Source of the DNA: Halomonas denitrificans
GTDB lineage: Bacteria; Pseudomonadota; Gammaproteobacteria; Pseudomonadales; Halomonadaceae
Length of the DNA stretch: 64,000 nt
Assembly (NCBI RefSeq): GCF_003056305.1
Contig: NZ_PYVX01000001.1
Coordinates: 806,001-870,000, forward strand
Reading direction: 5' to 3'
In this document: positions 8,978-15,952 of the stretch, piece by piece
Position numbering within the stretch: the stretch's first letter is position 1
Layout: each line of letters opens with the position of its first letter
The notes under the pieces: generated by a model
What the model was told of the DNA's origin: nothing
Database searches by the model: none
The model's input: only the letters and a program-made list of their open reading frames with translations
Made by a program: the position numbers and the translations under genes

Positions 8978-8995
8978 TTCACTGAAGATAGTGAA
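8978..8995. promoter_or_regulatory. Inverted repeat upstream of ectD
   Basis: TTCACT-N6-AGTGAA, 40 bases before the ectD start, forms perfect six-base arms and lies where an operator or promoter element is expected. No known regulator can be assigned. Confidence 0.35.
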
Positions 8996-9034
8996 GTGGG
9001 TTTAGCGTCACTGACATCACGAGGAGGTTTTCTC

Positions 9035-9979
9035 ATGCTGGCAGATCCCTATCCCACTCGCCTGAACCACCACCGCGCCCCCCTGCCCCGTCGCGAGCCG
9101 GTGGTGCATGCCCGCAACCAGCGTCGCTGGGAGGGCCCGCTGGATGAAGTCGCCCTCTCGCGCTACGAGCGGGATGGCTTCCTGTGGTTCGACGGCTTCT
9201 TCTCGCGGGATCGCATCGAGCCGTTCTTCGAGGAGCTCAAGGAGATGGCCAAGGACGACGCGCTGATGCGCTCCGAGCAGGTCATCCAGGACCCCAACAG
9301 CGGCGCCATCCGCTCGGTGTTCGGCATGCACCGCTTCTCCGAGCACTTCGACCGGCTGACCCGCGACCCGCGCATCCTCGGCATGGTGCGCCAGCTCTTG
9401 GGCAGCGAGGTCTACATCCATCAGTCGCGCATCAACGATAAGTACGGCTTCCAGGGCAGCGGCTTCGACTGGCACTCGGACTTCGAGACCTGGCACGCCG
9501 AGGACGGCATGCCGCGCATGCGGGCGGTCAGCGCCTCGCTGATGCTGACCGACAACAGCGAGTTCAACGGCCCGCTGATGCTGATTCCCGGCTCGCACCG
9601 CCACTTCGTGCCCTGCATGGGCGAGACCCCCGAGGCCAACTGGCAGGAGTCGCTGAAGGCCCAGAAGGTCGGCGTGCCGGACCAGCAGGCCCTGGCGCAG
9701 CTCGCCGAGCATGGCGGCATCCAGGCGCCCAAGGGGCCGGCGGGCTCGCTGCTGCTGTTCGAGTGCAACACCCTGCACGCCTCGAACGAGAACATGTCGC
9801 CCTGGCCGCGCTCCAACCTGTTCTTCGTCTACAACAGCGTGGACAACACCCTGGACGAGCCCTATGCGGCGCCCACGCGGCGACCCGAGTACCTGGCGGC
9901 TCGCGAGGACGTCGAGGCGCTGACCATGCACGACGACTTCCCGGAGCTCTCGGGCCAGGGGGTCGAGCCGCTGCGCTGA
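9035..9979 (+). CDS. ectD: Ectoine 5-hydroxylase
   Basis: 314 aa, non-heme Fe(II)/2-oxoglutarate dioxygenase that converts ectoine to 5-hydroxyectoine. The iron triad is present: H147 and D149 in FDWHSDFETWHAEDGMP and H248 in CNTLHASNENMSP. The EctD signature with HQSRIN and the GPLMLIPGSH segment is also intact. The ATG at 9035 is chosen because GAGGAGG sits directly upstream and the protein then starts LADPYPTRL, as EctD proteins do. It is monocistronic; ectABC are not in this window, which is common in Halomonas. Expression is probably salt- or heat-responsive, but that is not visible here. Confidence 0.96.
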   Translation: MLADPYPTRLNHHRAPLPRREPVVHARNQRRWEGPLDEVALSRYERDGFLWFDGFFSRDRIEPFFEELKEMAKDDALMRSEQVIQDPNSGAIRSVFGMHRFSEHFDRLTRDPRILGMVRQLLGSEVYIHQSRINDKYGFQGSGFDWHSDFETWHAEDGMPRMRAVSASLMLTDNSEFNGPLMLIPGSHRHFVPCMGETPEANWQESLKAQKVGVPDQQALAQLAEHGGIQAPKGPAGSLLLFECNTLHASNENMSPWPRSNLFFVYNSVDNTLDEPYAAPTRRPEYLAAREDVEALTMHDDFPELSGQGVEPLR

Positions 9980-10043
9980 CCCACGCCGCAGGAACGGTCG
10001 GTCAGTAGCGCGAAGAACCGCGTTACATGACACGGTTGCTTCT

Positions 10044-10079
10044 CATGGCCGCGCAGTCGCCTTGTGCTGCACGGCCATG
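10044..10079 (+). terminator. Weak inverted repeat downstream of ectD
   Basis: CATGGCCG (10044-10051) pairs with CGGCCATG (10072-10079), 65 bases after the ectD stop. The arms are short, the loop long, and there is no T-tract, so it is only a candidate 3'-end structure. Confidence 0.25.
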
Positions 10080-10115
10080 GTGGCTCTGAGGACATCACGG
10101 CATACCCCACGCCGA

Positions 10116-10150
10116 CCTTGAGCACACCATCGCTCTGGCGCGGCGCTAGG
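10116..10150 (-). pseudogene. Short remnant of an alcohol dehydrogenase 3' end
   Basis: Read on the minus strand this encodes RQSDGVLKVGV, matching HQRDGVLKIAL near the C-terminus of the alcohol dehydrogenase at 978-2057 and the longer remnant at 12,176-12,270. At the DNA level about 22 of 26 bases match the longer remnant. It is too short for function and marks the left edge of the low-GC insert. Confidence 0.5.
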
Positions 10151-10162
10151 CGCACGGCGGGC

Positions 10163-10576
10163 TCAATCAGGTTTCATTTGTCGGCCAATGATGCGCATCG
10201 TCCCAATGAGAAAATGCAACGAACGGCGGACATCCGGATCCTTCAGGGAGCTCATCAACTGGAACAGACCCGGCGGCTTGTCCAAGGCTTGGGTCTGGGC
10301 ATTCGCCATACGCATGGCATTGCCGGTGGTCCAACCCAGGGCCAGGACTTCCTCACCCACCTTAGTGGTCTTTTCCAATGCCGCTTCGTCTAGAAACTCG
10401 ATGTTGTCCGAGATGACCGATAACAGATCAATGATGTTGTTCAACCGGCCAGCCTGAACTAATGGTGCTGCCTTATCGATCAAGGCCCTGAGGCCGTCGA
10501 TAGTGGCATGGTCATTAAGGGCCGTCTCGGATGCGAGTTTCTCCAAGCTCATGGCCAACTGCTCTTGATCAGACAT
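10163..10576 (-). CDS. DUF1641-family protein
   Basis: 137 aa, soluble and mainly helical, with the DUF1641 pattern (NNIIDLLSVISDNIEFLD at about 60-77, then LMSSLKDPDVRRSLHFLIGT near the C-terminus). The start MSDQEQ has a GGAGACTTTC ribosome region. It follows the SQR-like gene by 17 bases on the same strand, so they form an operon. DUF1641 proteins are often encoded next to FAD/NAD(P) oxidoreductases of the sulfide:quinone reductase family, but their role is unknown; an accessory or membrane-docking role is inference. Its GC content is visibly lower than that of the flanking genes. Confidence 0.78.
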   Translation of the reverse strand: MSDQEQLAMSLEKLASETALNDHATIDGLRALIDKAAPLVQAGRLNNIIDLLSVISDNIEFLDEAALEKTTKVGEEVLALGWTTGNAMRMANAQTQALDKPPGLFQLMSSLKDPDVRRSLHFLIGTMRIIGRQMKPD

Positions 10577-10593
10577 GAAAGTCTCCTGGTGAA

Positions 10594-11793
10594 TCAAACC
10601 ATGCCACGTGCAACGGCCCAATAAAGACCGCGATTAAACGTTTTCCGCATCAAGCCCCCCAGCTTGGTGGGTGGCGCGACCTGGACATCGCTCTTGTAGT
10701 CGTACCAGAGCGGCATGCCGGCTTCCAATCCCATCTGAGCGATTGCCTGAACCTTCCCATCATAGATCGCAGAGGTATACCCACGACGGATTTCCGAGGC
10801 GATATTTTCCACGATGATGGGCGACTGGTTATGACATGAGCCTCCTGCTTTACTCACAGGCAAGTCAACGGTATCTCCCATGACATAGACGTTATCGGCA
10901 CCGTACATCTTCAACGTTTCGAAGTCGGTGGGTAACCAGCCTTCATTATTCTGGGCTTGTGATTTACCTGAATTTATGACGGCATCAACCGCCCGGATAG
11001 GCGGCGTCGCCATCAGGATATCAAACTCTTGAGAAGCCCCTTCCTCCGAATAGGCGATCTTGGACTCGGGATCGACCTTGTCCAGGGTAAAGCCACGTTG
11101 ATACTTGATGTTCTTGCTATCAAAAATGCCAGGCAGTATCTCGCAGGTCGGCTTTTGCAAAAAAAGACAGTTGCGCAAGAGCTGTGAAACCGTCGGGTAG
11201 CTATATATGATTTCCACGCGATCTCGCACGCCGCGCTTACGCAGATACTCATCGAGCATCAAGGTGGTTTCGATCGGGGCGATGCCACACTGGTGAGGAA
11301 CATTGGGCGTCTTAGGGAAATTGACCGTGATAAAGATACGCCCCTCGTTAATGCTACTCAACTTCTTGGCGAGTTGCTGGGCCGGCCTCGTCTGATAGAA
11401 ATGATCTCCGGCCTCCTTCAGACCCTCGATACGTTCTGGCGCGGGGATACAGCCAGTGGAAATAACGAGATACTCATAATCGTAGCGCTTGCCACTTTCA
11501 CACGAGACGCGGCTTTTATCGAATTCGAAACTTTCAACTCCATCCACATGAAAGACAATCTCGGGCCGCAACAGCGAACGCTGCTTGCGAACCAGCTCAT
11601 GCGGATGATAGCTATTGAAGGCCACATACATGTTGGCCGGCTTGTAAACATGGTCGGGGGAGTTCGAGAGCATCATGATCTCGATTTCATCCCTGAGAAT
11701 TTCAGGATAAAACTTTGCGACCAGATGATTCGCGGTCATAGTACCACCGATCCCACCGCCAACAACGAGAACACGTTTCTTCGTGGTAGACAT
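10594..11793 (-). CDS. Sulfide:quinone oxidoreductase-like flavoprotein
   Basis: 399 aa. An FAD-binding motif opens the protein (VLVVGGGIGGTMTANHL, residues 8-24). Three cysteines sit where SQR-type enzymes keep their redox cysteines: C115 (STGCIPAPE), C169 (VPHQCGIAP) and C320 (AGGSCHNQSP). The C-terminus (KLGGLMRKTFNRGLYWAVAR) is amphipathic, as expected for monotopic membrane attachment. Probable role: oxidation of sulfide or a related sulfur species with quinone reduction. The ATG at 11793 has AAAGGA six bases upstream of ATGATC. Low GC and unusual codon use compared with neighbours suggest transfer. The exact SQR type is uncertain. Confidence 0.8.
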   Translation of the reverse strand: MSTTKKRVLVVGGGIGGTMTANHLVAKFYPEILRDEIEIMMLSNSPDHVYKPANMYVAFNSYHPHELVRKQRSLLRPEIVFHVDGVESFEFDKSRVSCESGKRYDYEYLVISTGCIPAPERIEGLKEAGDHFYQTRPAQQLAKKLSSINEGRIFITVNFPKTPNVPHQCGIAPIETTLMLDEYLRKRGVRDRVEIIYSYPTVSQLLRNCLFLQKPTCEILPGIFDSKNIKYQRGFTLDKVDPESKIAYSEEGASQEFDILMATPPIRAVDAVINSGKSQAQNNEGWLPTDFETLKMYGADNVYVMGDTVDLPVSKAGGSCHNQSPIIVENIASEIRRGYTSAIYDGKVQAIAQMGLEAGMPLWYDYKSDVQVAPPTKLGGLMRKTFNRGLYWAVARGMV

Positions 11794-12175
11794 GATCATT
11801 CCTTTAATAAACAAGTGACACTATGACGCTTGAATCTACTACTCTCTGCCCGCCAAATTATTTGGCCAGCACTTCAGCCATGCCCTCGAATAAAAACATT
11901 CATCCACGAGCAGCAATAATTCATCACAAGAATAGGAATGGCGCAGGTTAACTGTAAAGAGATGTTTACTAAGCACATGGCTTAGGATGCCTAACTCGAG
12001 ACTGATCCGCTGGCTCCCTGAGCGGTGAAAACCGACAATTAGGCTGGGTAAAAATCGGCAAGTGGCGACTCATAAACGGCAATATTGGAAAGTGATGCCC
12101 TGAGCTCGTACTCGATTTTTTGGAGTGTCATTGAGCCTCTTGATCGGACTCGAAGAAGCGCTGTGAAAATCGACG

Positions 12176-12270
12176 ATACCTTGAGGGCAACCTTGAGCAC
12201 GCCATCGGGCTGGTGGGAGAAGAGGTCGGAGGCGTCGACGATCATCTGCAGCGGGTAGCGGTGGGCGGTG
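12176..12270 (-). pseudogene. Remnant of an alcohol dehydrogenase 3' end, about 30 codons
   Basis: Minus-strand translation from HRYPL to LKVS matches the C-terminal 30 residues of the alcohol dehydrogenase at 978-2057 at 24 of 30 positions; for example IVDASDLFSHQPDGVLK here against IVDAYDLFSHQRDGVLK. Nothing of the rest of the gene remains upstream, and the original stop is lost. It marks the right edge of the low-GC SQR/DUF1641 segment. Confidence 0.8.
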
Positions 12271-12280
12271 GGCTCGACAG

Positions 12281-12318
12281 ACAGCGCGGCCGTGGCAGGA
12301 AGGCCACGGCCGCGCTGT
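12281..12318 (-). terminator. 15-bp perfect hairpin at the end of the acyl-CoA oxidation operon
   Basis: Bases 12,281-12,295 pair with 12,304-12,318 around an eight-base loop, 22 bases past the enoyl-CoA hydratase stop. There is no T-tract. It is comparable to the hairpin at 884-922. Confidence 0.55.
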
Positions 12319-12339
12319 GTCCGGACAGAGGCAGCGGGA

Positions 12340-13113
12340 TCAGAAGTTCGGCTTGCGCTTCTCGACGAAGGCGCTCATCCCCTCTCGCTGCTCCTCGCCG
12401 GCGAAGCAGAGCGCGAACAGGCTGGTCTCGAGCGCCAGCGCGCTGTCGAGGTCCTGGTCCAGACCGTCGTGGACCGCCTGCTTGGCGCCGCGCACCGCCT
12501 CGGGGCCGTTGCCGGCGAGCTGCTTGGTGAGCTCCTCGGCGTAGGCCTCGAGCTCGTCCTGGGGCATCACGCGGTTGACCAGGCCGATGCGCAGCGCCTC
12601 CTGGGCATCGATCTTGCGCCCGGTGGTCACCAGGTCAATGGCCATGGCCGGGCCGACGCGGCGCGGCAGGCGCTGGGTGCCGCCGAAGCCGGGGATCACG
12701 CCGAGCAGCACCTCGGGCTGGCCGAAGATGGCGTTGTCGCTGGCCACCGCCCAGTCGCAGGCCAGGGCCAGCTCGCAGCCGCCGCCCAGGCAGAAGCCGT
12801 TGACCAGCGCCACCACCGGCACCGGCAGGGTCTCCAGGCGCTTGATGGTCTTCAGCGCCTGGCCGGCGAAGGCGCGGGCCTGCTCCGGGGTCTTGTCGCG
12901 CATCTCGGCGATGTCGGCGCCGGCGACGAAGGACTTCTCGCCGGCCCCGGTGATCAGCACGGCGCGCAGGTCGTCGCGCTGCTCCAGCTCGTCCAGCACG
13001 CCGGCCAGCTCGCCGATCACGGCGCTGTTGAGGGCGTTCAGCGCCTTGGGGCGGCTGATGGTCAGGCGTACGACGCCGGCGTTGTCGGCGACCTCGATCA
13101 GGGTCTCGCTCAT
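12340..13113 (-). CDS. Enoyl-CoA hydratase (crotonase family)
   Basis: 257 aa, the standard crotonase length. The oxyanion-hole segments are visible: SFVAGADIAEM (about 63-73) and NGFCLGGGCELALACDWAVA (about 106-125). The two glutamates expected of a hydratase are present in GGGCELALACD and in GQPEVLLGVIPGFGGTQRL. It hydrates short-chain trans-2-enoyl-CoA to 3-hydroxyacyl-CoA. The ATG at 13113 follows an AGGAG site. It is the last gene of the acd - ligase - hydroxyacyl-CoA dehydrogenase - hydratase operon. In a DMSP setting it could act as a DmdD-like methylthioacryloyl-CoA hydratase, which sequence alone cannot decide. Confidence 0.9.
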   Translation of the reverse strand: MSETLIEVADNAGVVRLTISRPKALNALNSAVIGELAGVLDELEQRDDLRAVLITGAGEKSFVAGADIAEMRDKTPEQARAFAGQALKTIKRLETLPVPVVALVNGFCLGGGCELALACDWAVASDNAIFGQPEVLLGVIPGFGGTQRLPRRVGPAMAIDLVTTGRKIDAQEALRIGLVNRVMPQDELEAYAEELTKQLAGNGPEAVRGAKQAVHDGLDQDLDSALALETSLFALCFAGEEQREGMSAFVEKRKPNF

Positions 13114-13354
13114 GGTATGGCTCCTGGGATTGTTGTTGAGGGGGAAGGCGTTATCGACAGCAGACCGCCCAACCCTAGCGAACGCTTGGTTGGGCGGCAA
13201 TCCCCTCTTTTGTCGGGGCCGGCCACCCGTGAAGTACAGGGGCGCCGGGGGCAGGCTGAAGAGCAGGTCCTACGCCAGGGATGGCGTCGGTAGCGTACAG
13301 GGAAGTATTCACAGCGCCTGCTCGACAGCCTGTCGCCGGCACAGCCCCAGAGGG

Positions 13355-14203
13355 TCACTCGTAGATATGGAAGCCGCGCCCGCTCTTGCGCCCCAGGTAG
13401 CCGGCATCGACCATGCGCCGCAGCAGCGGGCAGGGGCGGTACTTGGGATCGCCGAAGCCCTCCTGCAGCACCTCCATGATCGACAGGCAGACGTCCAGGC
13501 CGATCAGGTCGGCGAGCGCCAGCGGTCCCATGGGATGGGCGGCGCCGAGCTTCATCGCCTCGTCGATGGCCTCGGGGGTGGCCGCGCCCTCCTGCACCAG
13601 GAAGGCCGCCTCGTTGATCATCGGCACCAGCAGGCGATTCACCGCGAAGCCCGGCGAGTCGCCCACCGGCACGGCGGTCTTGCCGAGCGCCTCGGCCAGG
13701 GCCTCGATGCGCGCCACGGTGGCGTCACTGGTCTGCTCGGCGCGAATCACCTCGACCAGCTTGAGCACCGGCACCGGGTTGAAGAAGTGCATGCCGACCA
13801 CCCGCTCGGGGCGCTCGCAGACGCCCGCCAGGCGCGTCAGCGACAGCGACGAGGTGTTGGAGGCGAGGATCGCGTCGTGGGTGAGGCGGCTCAGGTCGCG
13901 GAAGAGCTTCTCCTTGAGCGCCGGCTGCTCCGGCGCGGCCTCGATGATCACCTCGCACTCGCGCAGCGCGTCCAGCGCGGTGGTGGTGTCCAGGCGCGCC
14001 ATGGCGGCCGCCTTGTCGGCCTCACCGAGCTTCTGCTTGGCGACCAGCTTGCCGAGCCCCTTGTCGATGGCCGCCGTGGCGCGGCCGAGCTGCTCGTCGG
14101 CGACGTCGTAGAGCTTGACCTCGAAGCCGCTCGCCGCCAGCACCTGGGCGATGCCCTGGCCCATGGTGCCGGCGCCGACCACGCCGATCGGTTGCTCACT
14201 CAT
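13355..14203 (-). CDS. 3-hydroxybutyryl-CoA / 3-hydroxyacyl-CoA dehydrogenase
   Basis: 282 aa, the length of single-domain-pair PaaH/Hbd enzymes. The NAD-binding motif GVVGAGTMGQGIAQVLA is at residues 7-23, the catalytic segment SNTSSLSLTRLA at about 115-126, and the HFFNPVPVLKLVEVI family signature at about 139-153. It oxidises 3-hydroxyacyl-CoA to 3-ketoacyl-CoA with NAD+. AAGGAG precedes the ATG. It lies 42 bases after the CoA ligase and 241 bases before the hydratase, all on one strand. Confidence 0.92.
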   Translation of the reverse strand: MSEQPIGVVGAGTMGQGIAQVLAASGFEVKLYDVADEQLGRATAAIDKGLGKLVAKQKLGEADKAAAMARLDTTTALDALRECEVIIEAAPEQPALKEKLFRDLSRLTHDAILASNTSSLSLTRLAGVCERPERVVGMHFFNPVPVLKLVEVIRAEQTSDATVARIEALAEALGKTAVPVGDSPGFAVNRLLVPMINEAAFLVQEGAATPEAIDEAMKLGAAHPMGPLALADLIGLDVCLSIMEVLQEGFGDPKYRPCPLLRRMVDAGYLGRKSGRGFHIYE

Positions 14204-14245
14204 AGCACTCTCCTTGATTCCGTTGATCCGGTTGGTTCTGACAAC

Positions 14246-15877
14246 CTATTGATTCCTGGCTTCTTCGCGCAGCACGAACTTCTGGATCTTACCGGTGGAG
14301 GTCTTGGGCAGCTCGGTGAAGATCACGGTCTTCGGCACCTTGAAGCGGGCCAGGTGCTTGCGGCAGTGCTCGATGATCTCCTCCTCGGTGACCTCGCCGT
14401 AGCCCACCTTGAGCTTGACGAAGGCGCAGGGCGTCTCGCCCCACTTCTCGTCGGGCTTGGCCACCACCGCGGCCTCCTCCACCGCCGGATGCGAGTAGAC
14501 GGCGTCCTCCACCTCGATGGTGGAGATGTTCTCGCCGCCGGAGATGATAATGTCCTTGGAGCGGTCCTTGATCTCGAGGTAGCCGTCCGGATGCCAGACC
14601 GCCAGGTCGCCGGTATGGTACCAGCCGCCCTCCAGCGCCTGCTCGGTGGCCGCCTCGTTCTTGAGGTAGCCCTTCATGACGTTGTTGCCGCGCATCAGGA
14701 TCTCGCCGATGGTCTCGCCGTCCTTGGGCACCGGCTCGAGGGTGGTCGGGTCGGCCACGCAGAGCGCCTCGAGCATGTGGTAGCGCACGCCCTGGCGGGC
14801 CTTGATCCGGGCGCGCTGCTCCAGGGGCAACTCGTTCCAGGCCTCGCGCCAGGCGCAGACGGTCACCGGGCCGTAGACCTCGGTCAGGCCGTAGACGTGG
14901 GTCACCTCGATGCCGAGCCCTTCGACGCCGGCGATCACCGAGGCGGGCGGCGCGGCGCCGGCGGTGGTGACCTTCACCGGGTGGTCGAAGTCGCGCTTCT
15001 GCTCGTCGGGCAGGTTGACCAGGCCGTTGAGGATGATGGGCGCACCGCTGAAGTGGGTCACGCCCTCGTCGGCGAGCAGGTCCATGACCCGCTTCGGGTC
15101 GACCCGGCGCAGGCAGACGCTGACGCCGGCCCGGGCGGCGATGGTCCAGGGGAAGCACCAGCCGTTGCAGTGGAACATCGGCAGCGTCCACAGATAGACC
15201 GGATGGTGGGGCATGGCCCATTCGAGGATGTTGCTCACCGCGTTCAGGTAGGCACCGCGGTGGTGGTAGACCACCCCCTTGGGCTTGCCGGTGGTGCCGG
15301 AGGTGTAGTTGAGCGAGATCGCCTGCCACTCGTCCTGGGGCAGCACGTAGGCGTACTCCGGGTCGCCCTCGGCCAGCAGCGCCTCGTACTCCACCTCGCC
15401 GATGCGGCGCGCCTCGCCCTCGTAGAGCGCATCGTCGACGTCGATCAGCAGCGGCTTGTGCGCAAGGCCGGCCACCGCGGCCTCGATCACCTCTGCGAAC
15501 TCGGGGTCGACCAGCACGGCCTGGGCCTCGCCGTGCTCGAGCATGTAGGCGATGGCCTCGGCGTCCAGGCGGATGTTGAGGGTGTTGAGCACGCAGCCCG
15601 CCAGCGGCACGCCGAAGTGCGCCTCGAACATCGCCGGCACGTTGGGCAGCATGGCGGCCACGGTCTGGCCGGGCTTGATGCCGCGACGCTCAAGCGCCGA
15701 GGCGAGGCGCCGGCAGCGCTCCCAGGTCTCGGCCCAGCTGCGGCGGATCTCGCCGTGCACCACCGCCGGGTAGTCGGGGTAGACGCTGGCGCTGCGCTCG
15801 ATGAAGGTCAGCGGCGAGAGCGCCACGTGGTTGGCCGGCGTCTGGGGCAGGCCCTGCTCGAAGATGCTCTGGGTCAT
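14246..15877 (-). CDS. Acyl-CoA synthetase (AMP-forming), DmdB-like
   Basis: 543 aa, ANL superfamily. The ATP/AMP motif YTSGTTGKPKGV is at residues 191-202, a GLTEVYGP motif near 350, and the C-terminal GGENISTIEVEDA and KTSTGKIQKFVLRE with the catalytic lysine. The closest named type I recognise is the short/medium-chain and methylmercaptopropionate ligase group (DmdB), although general fatty acyl-CoA ligases look similar. It activates a carboxylic acid for the beta-oxidation-like steps of this operon. The start MTQSIFEQGL is chosen over an Arg-rich in-frame extension upstream. Confidence 0.87.
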   Translation of the reverse strand: MTQSIFEQGLPQTPANHVALSPLTFIERSASVYPDYPAVVHGEIRRSWAETWERCRRLASALERRGIKPGQTVAAMLPNVPAMFEAHFGVPLAGCVLNTLNIRLDAEAIAYMLEHGEAQAVLVDPEFAEVIEAAVAGLAHKPLLIDVDDALYEGEARRIGEVEYEALLAEGDPEYAYVLPQDEWQAISLNYTSGTTGKPKGVVYHHRGAYLNAVSNILEWAMPHHPVYLWTLPMFHCNGWCFPWTIAARAGVSVCLRRVDPKRVMDLLADEGVTHFSGAPIILNGLVNLPDEQKRDFDHPVKVTTAGAAPPASVIAGVEGLGIEVTHVYGLTEVYGPVTVCAWREAWNELPLEQRARIKARQGVRYHMLEALCVADPTTLEPVPKDGETIGEILMRGNNVMKGYLKNEAATEQALEGGWYHTGDLAVWHPDGYLEIKDRSKDIIISGGENISTIEVEDAVYSHPAVEEAAVVAKPDEKWGETPCAFVKLKVGYGEVTEEEIIEHCRKHLARFKVPKTVIFTELPKTSTGKIQKFVLREEARNQ

Positions 15878-15905
15878 GATGGGCTCCACGGAGGTTCCGG
15901 TGGGT

Positions 15906-15931
15906 CGCCGCCGGCCCGAAGGCCGGCGGCG
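15906..15931 (-). other. 11-bp hairpin between acyl-CoA dehydrogenase and ligase genes
   Basis: Bases 15,906-15,916 pair with 15,921-15,931 around CGAA, in the 75-base gap inside the operon. It has no T-tract. It may tune mRNA stability or expression between the first and second gene. Confidence 0.45.
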
Positions 15932-15952
15932 GGGAGGCTTTCGGCTCAAGGC

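Larger units (their letters stand above)
11794..12339. other. 546-base stretch without an intact gene
   Basis: Bases 11,820-12,170 are relatively AT-rich and should hold the promoter of the minus-strand SQR-like operon. The rest contains the alcohol dehydrogenase remnant (12,176-12,270) and the hairpin at 12,281-12,318. No intact coding sequence is supported. Confidence 0.6.

Noticed and set aside
10166..12000. The low-GC SQR segment as a transposon or integron
   Set aside because: No transposase, integrase, terminal inverted repeats or target-site duplication are visible; only the adh remnants mark its edges.
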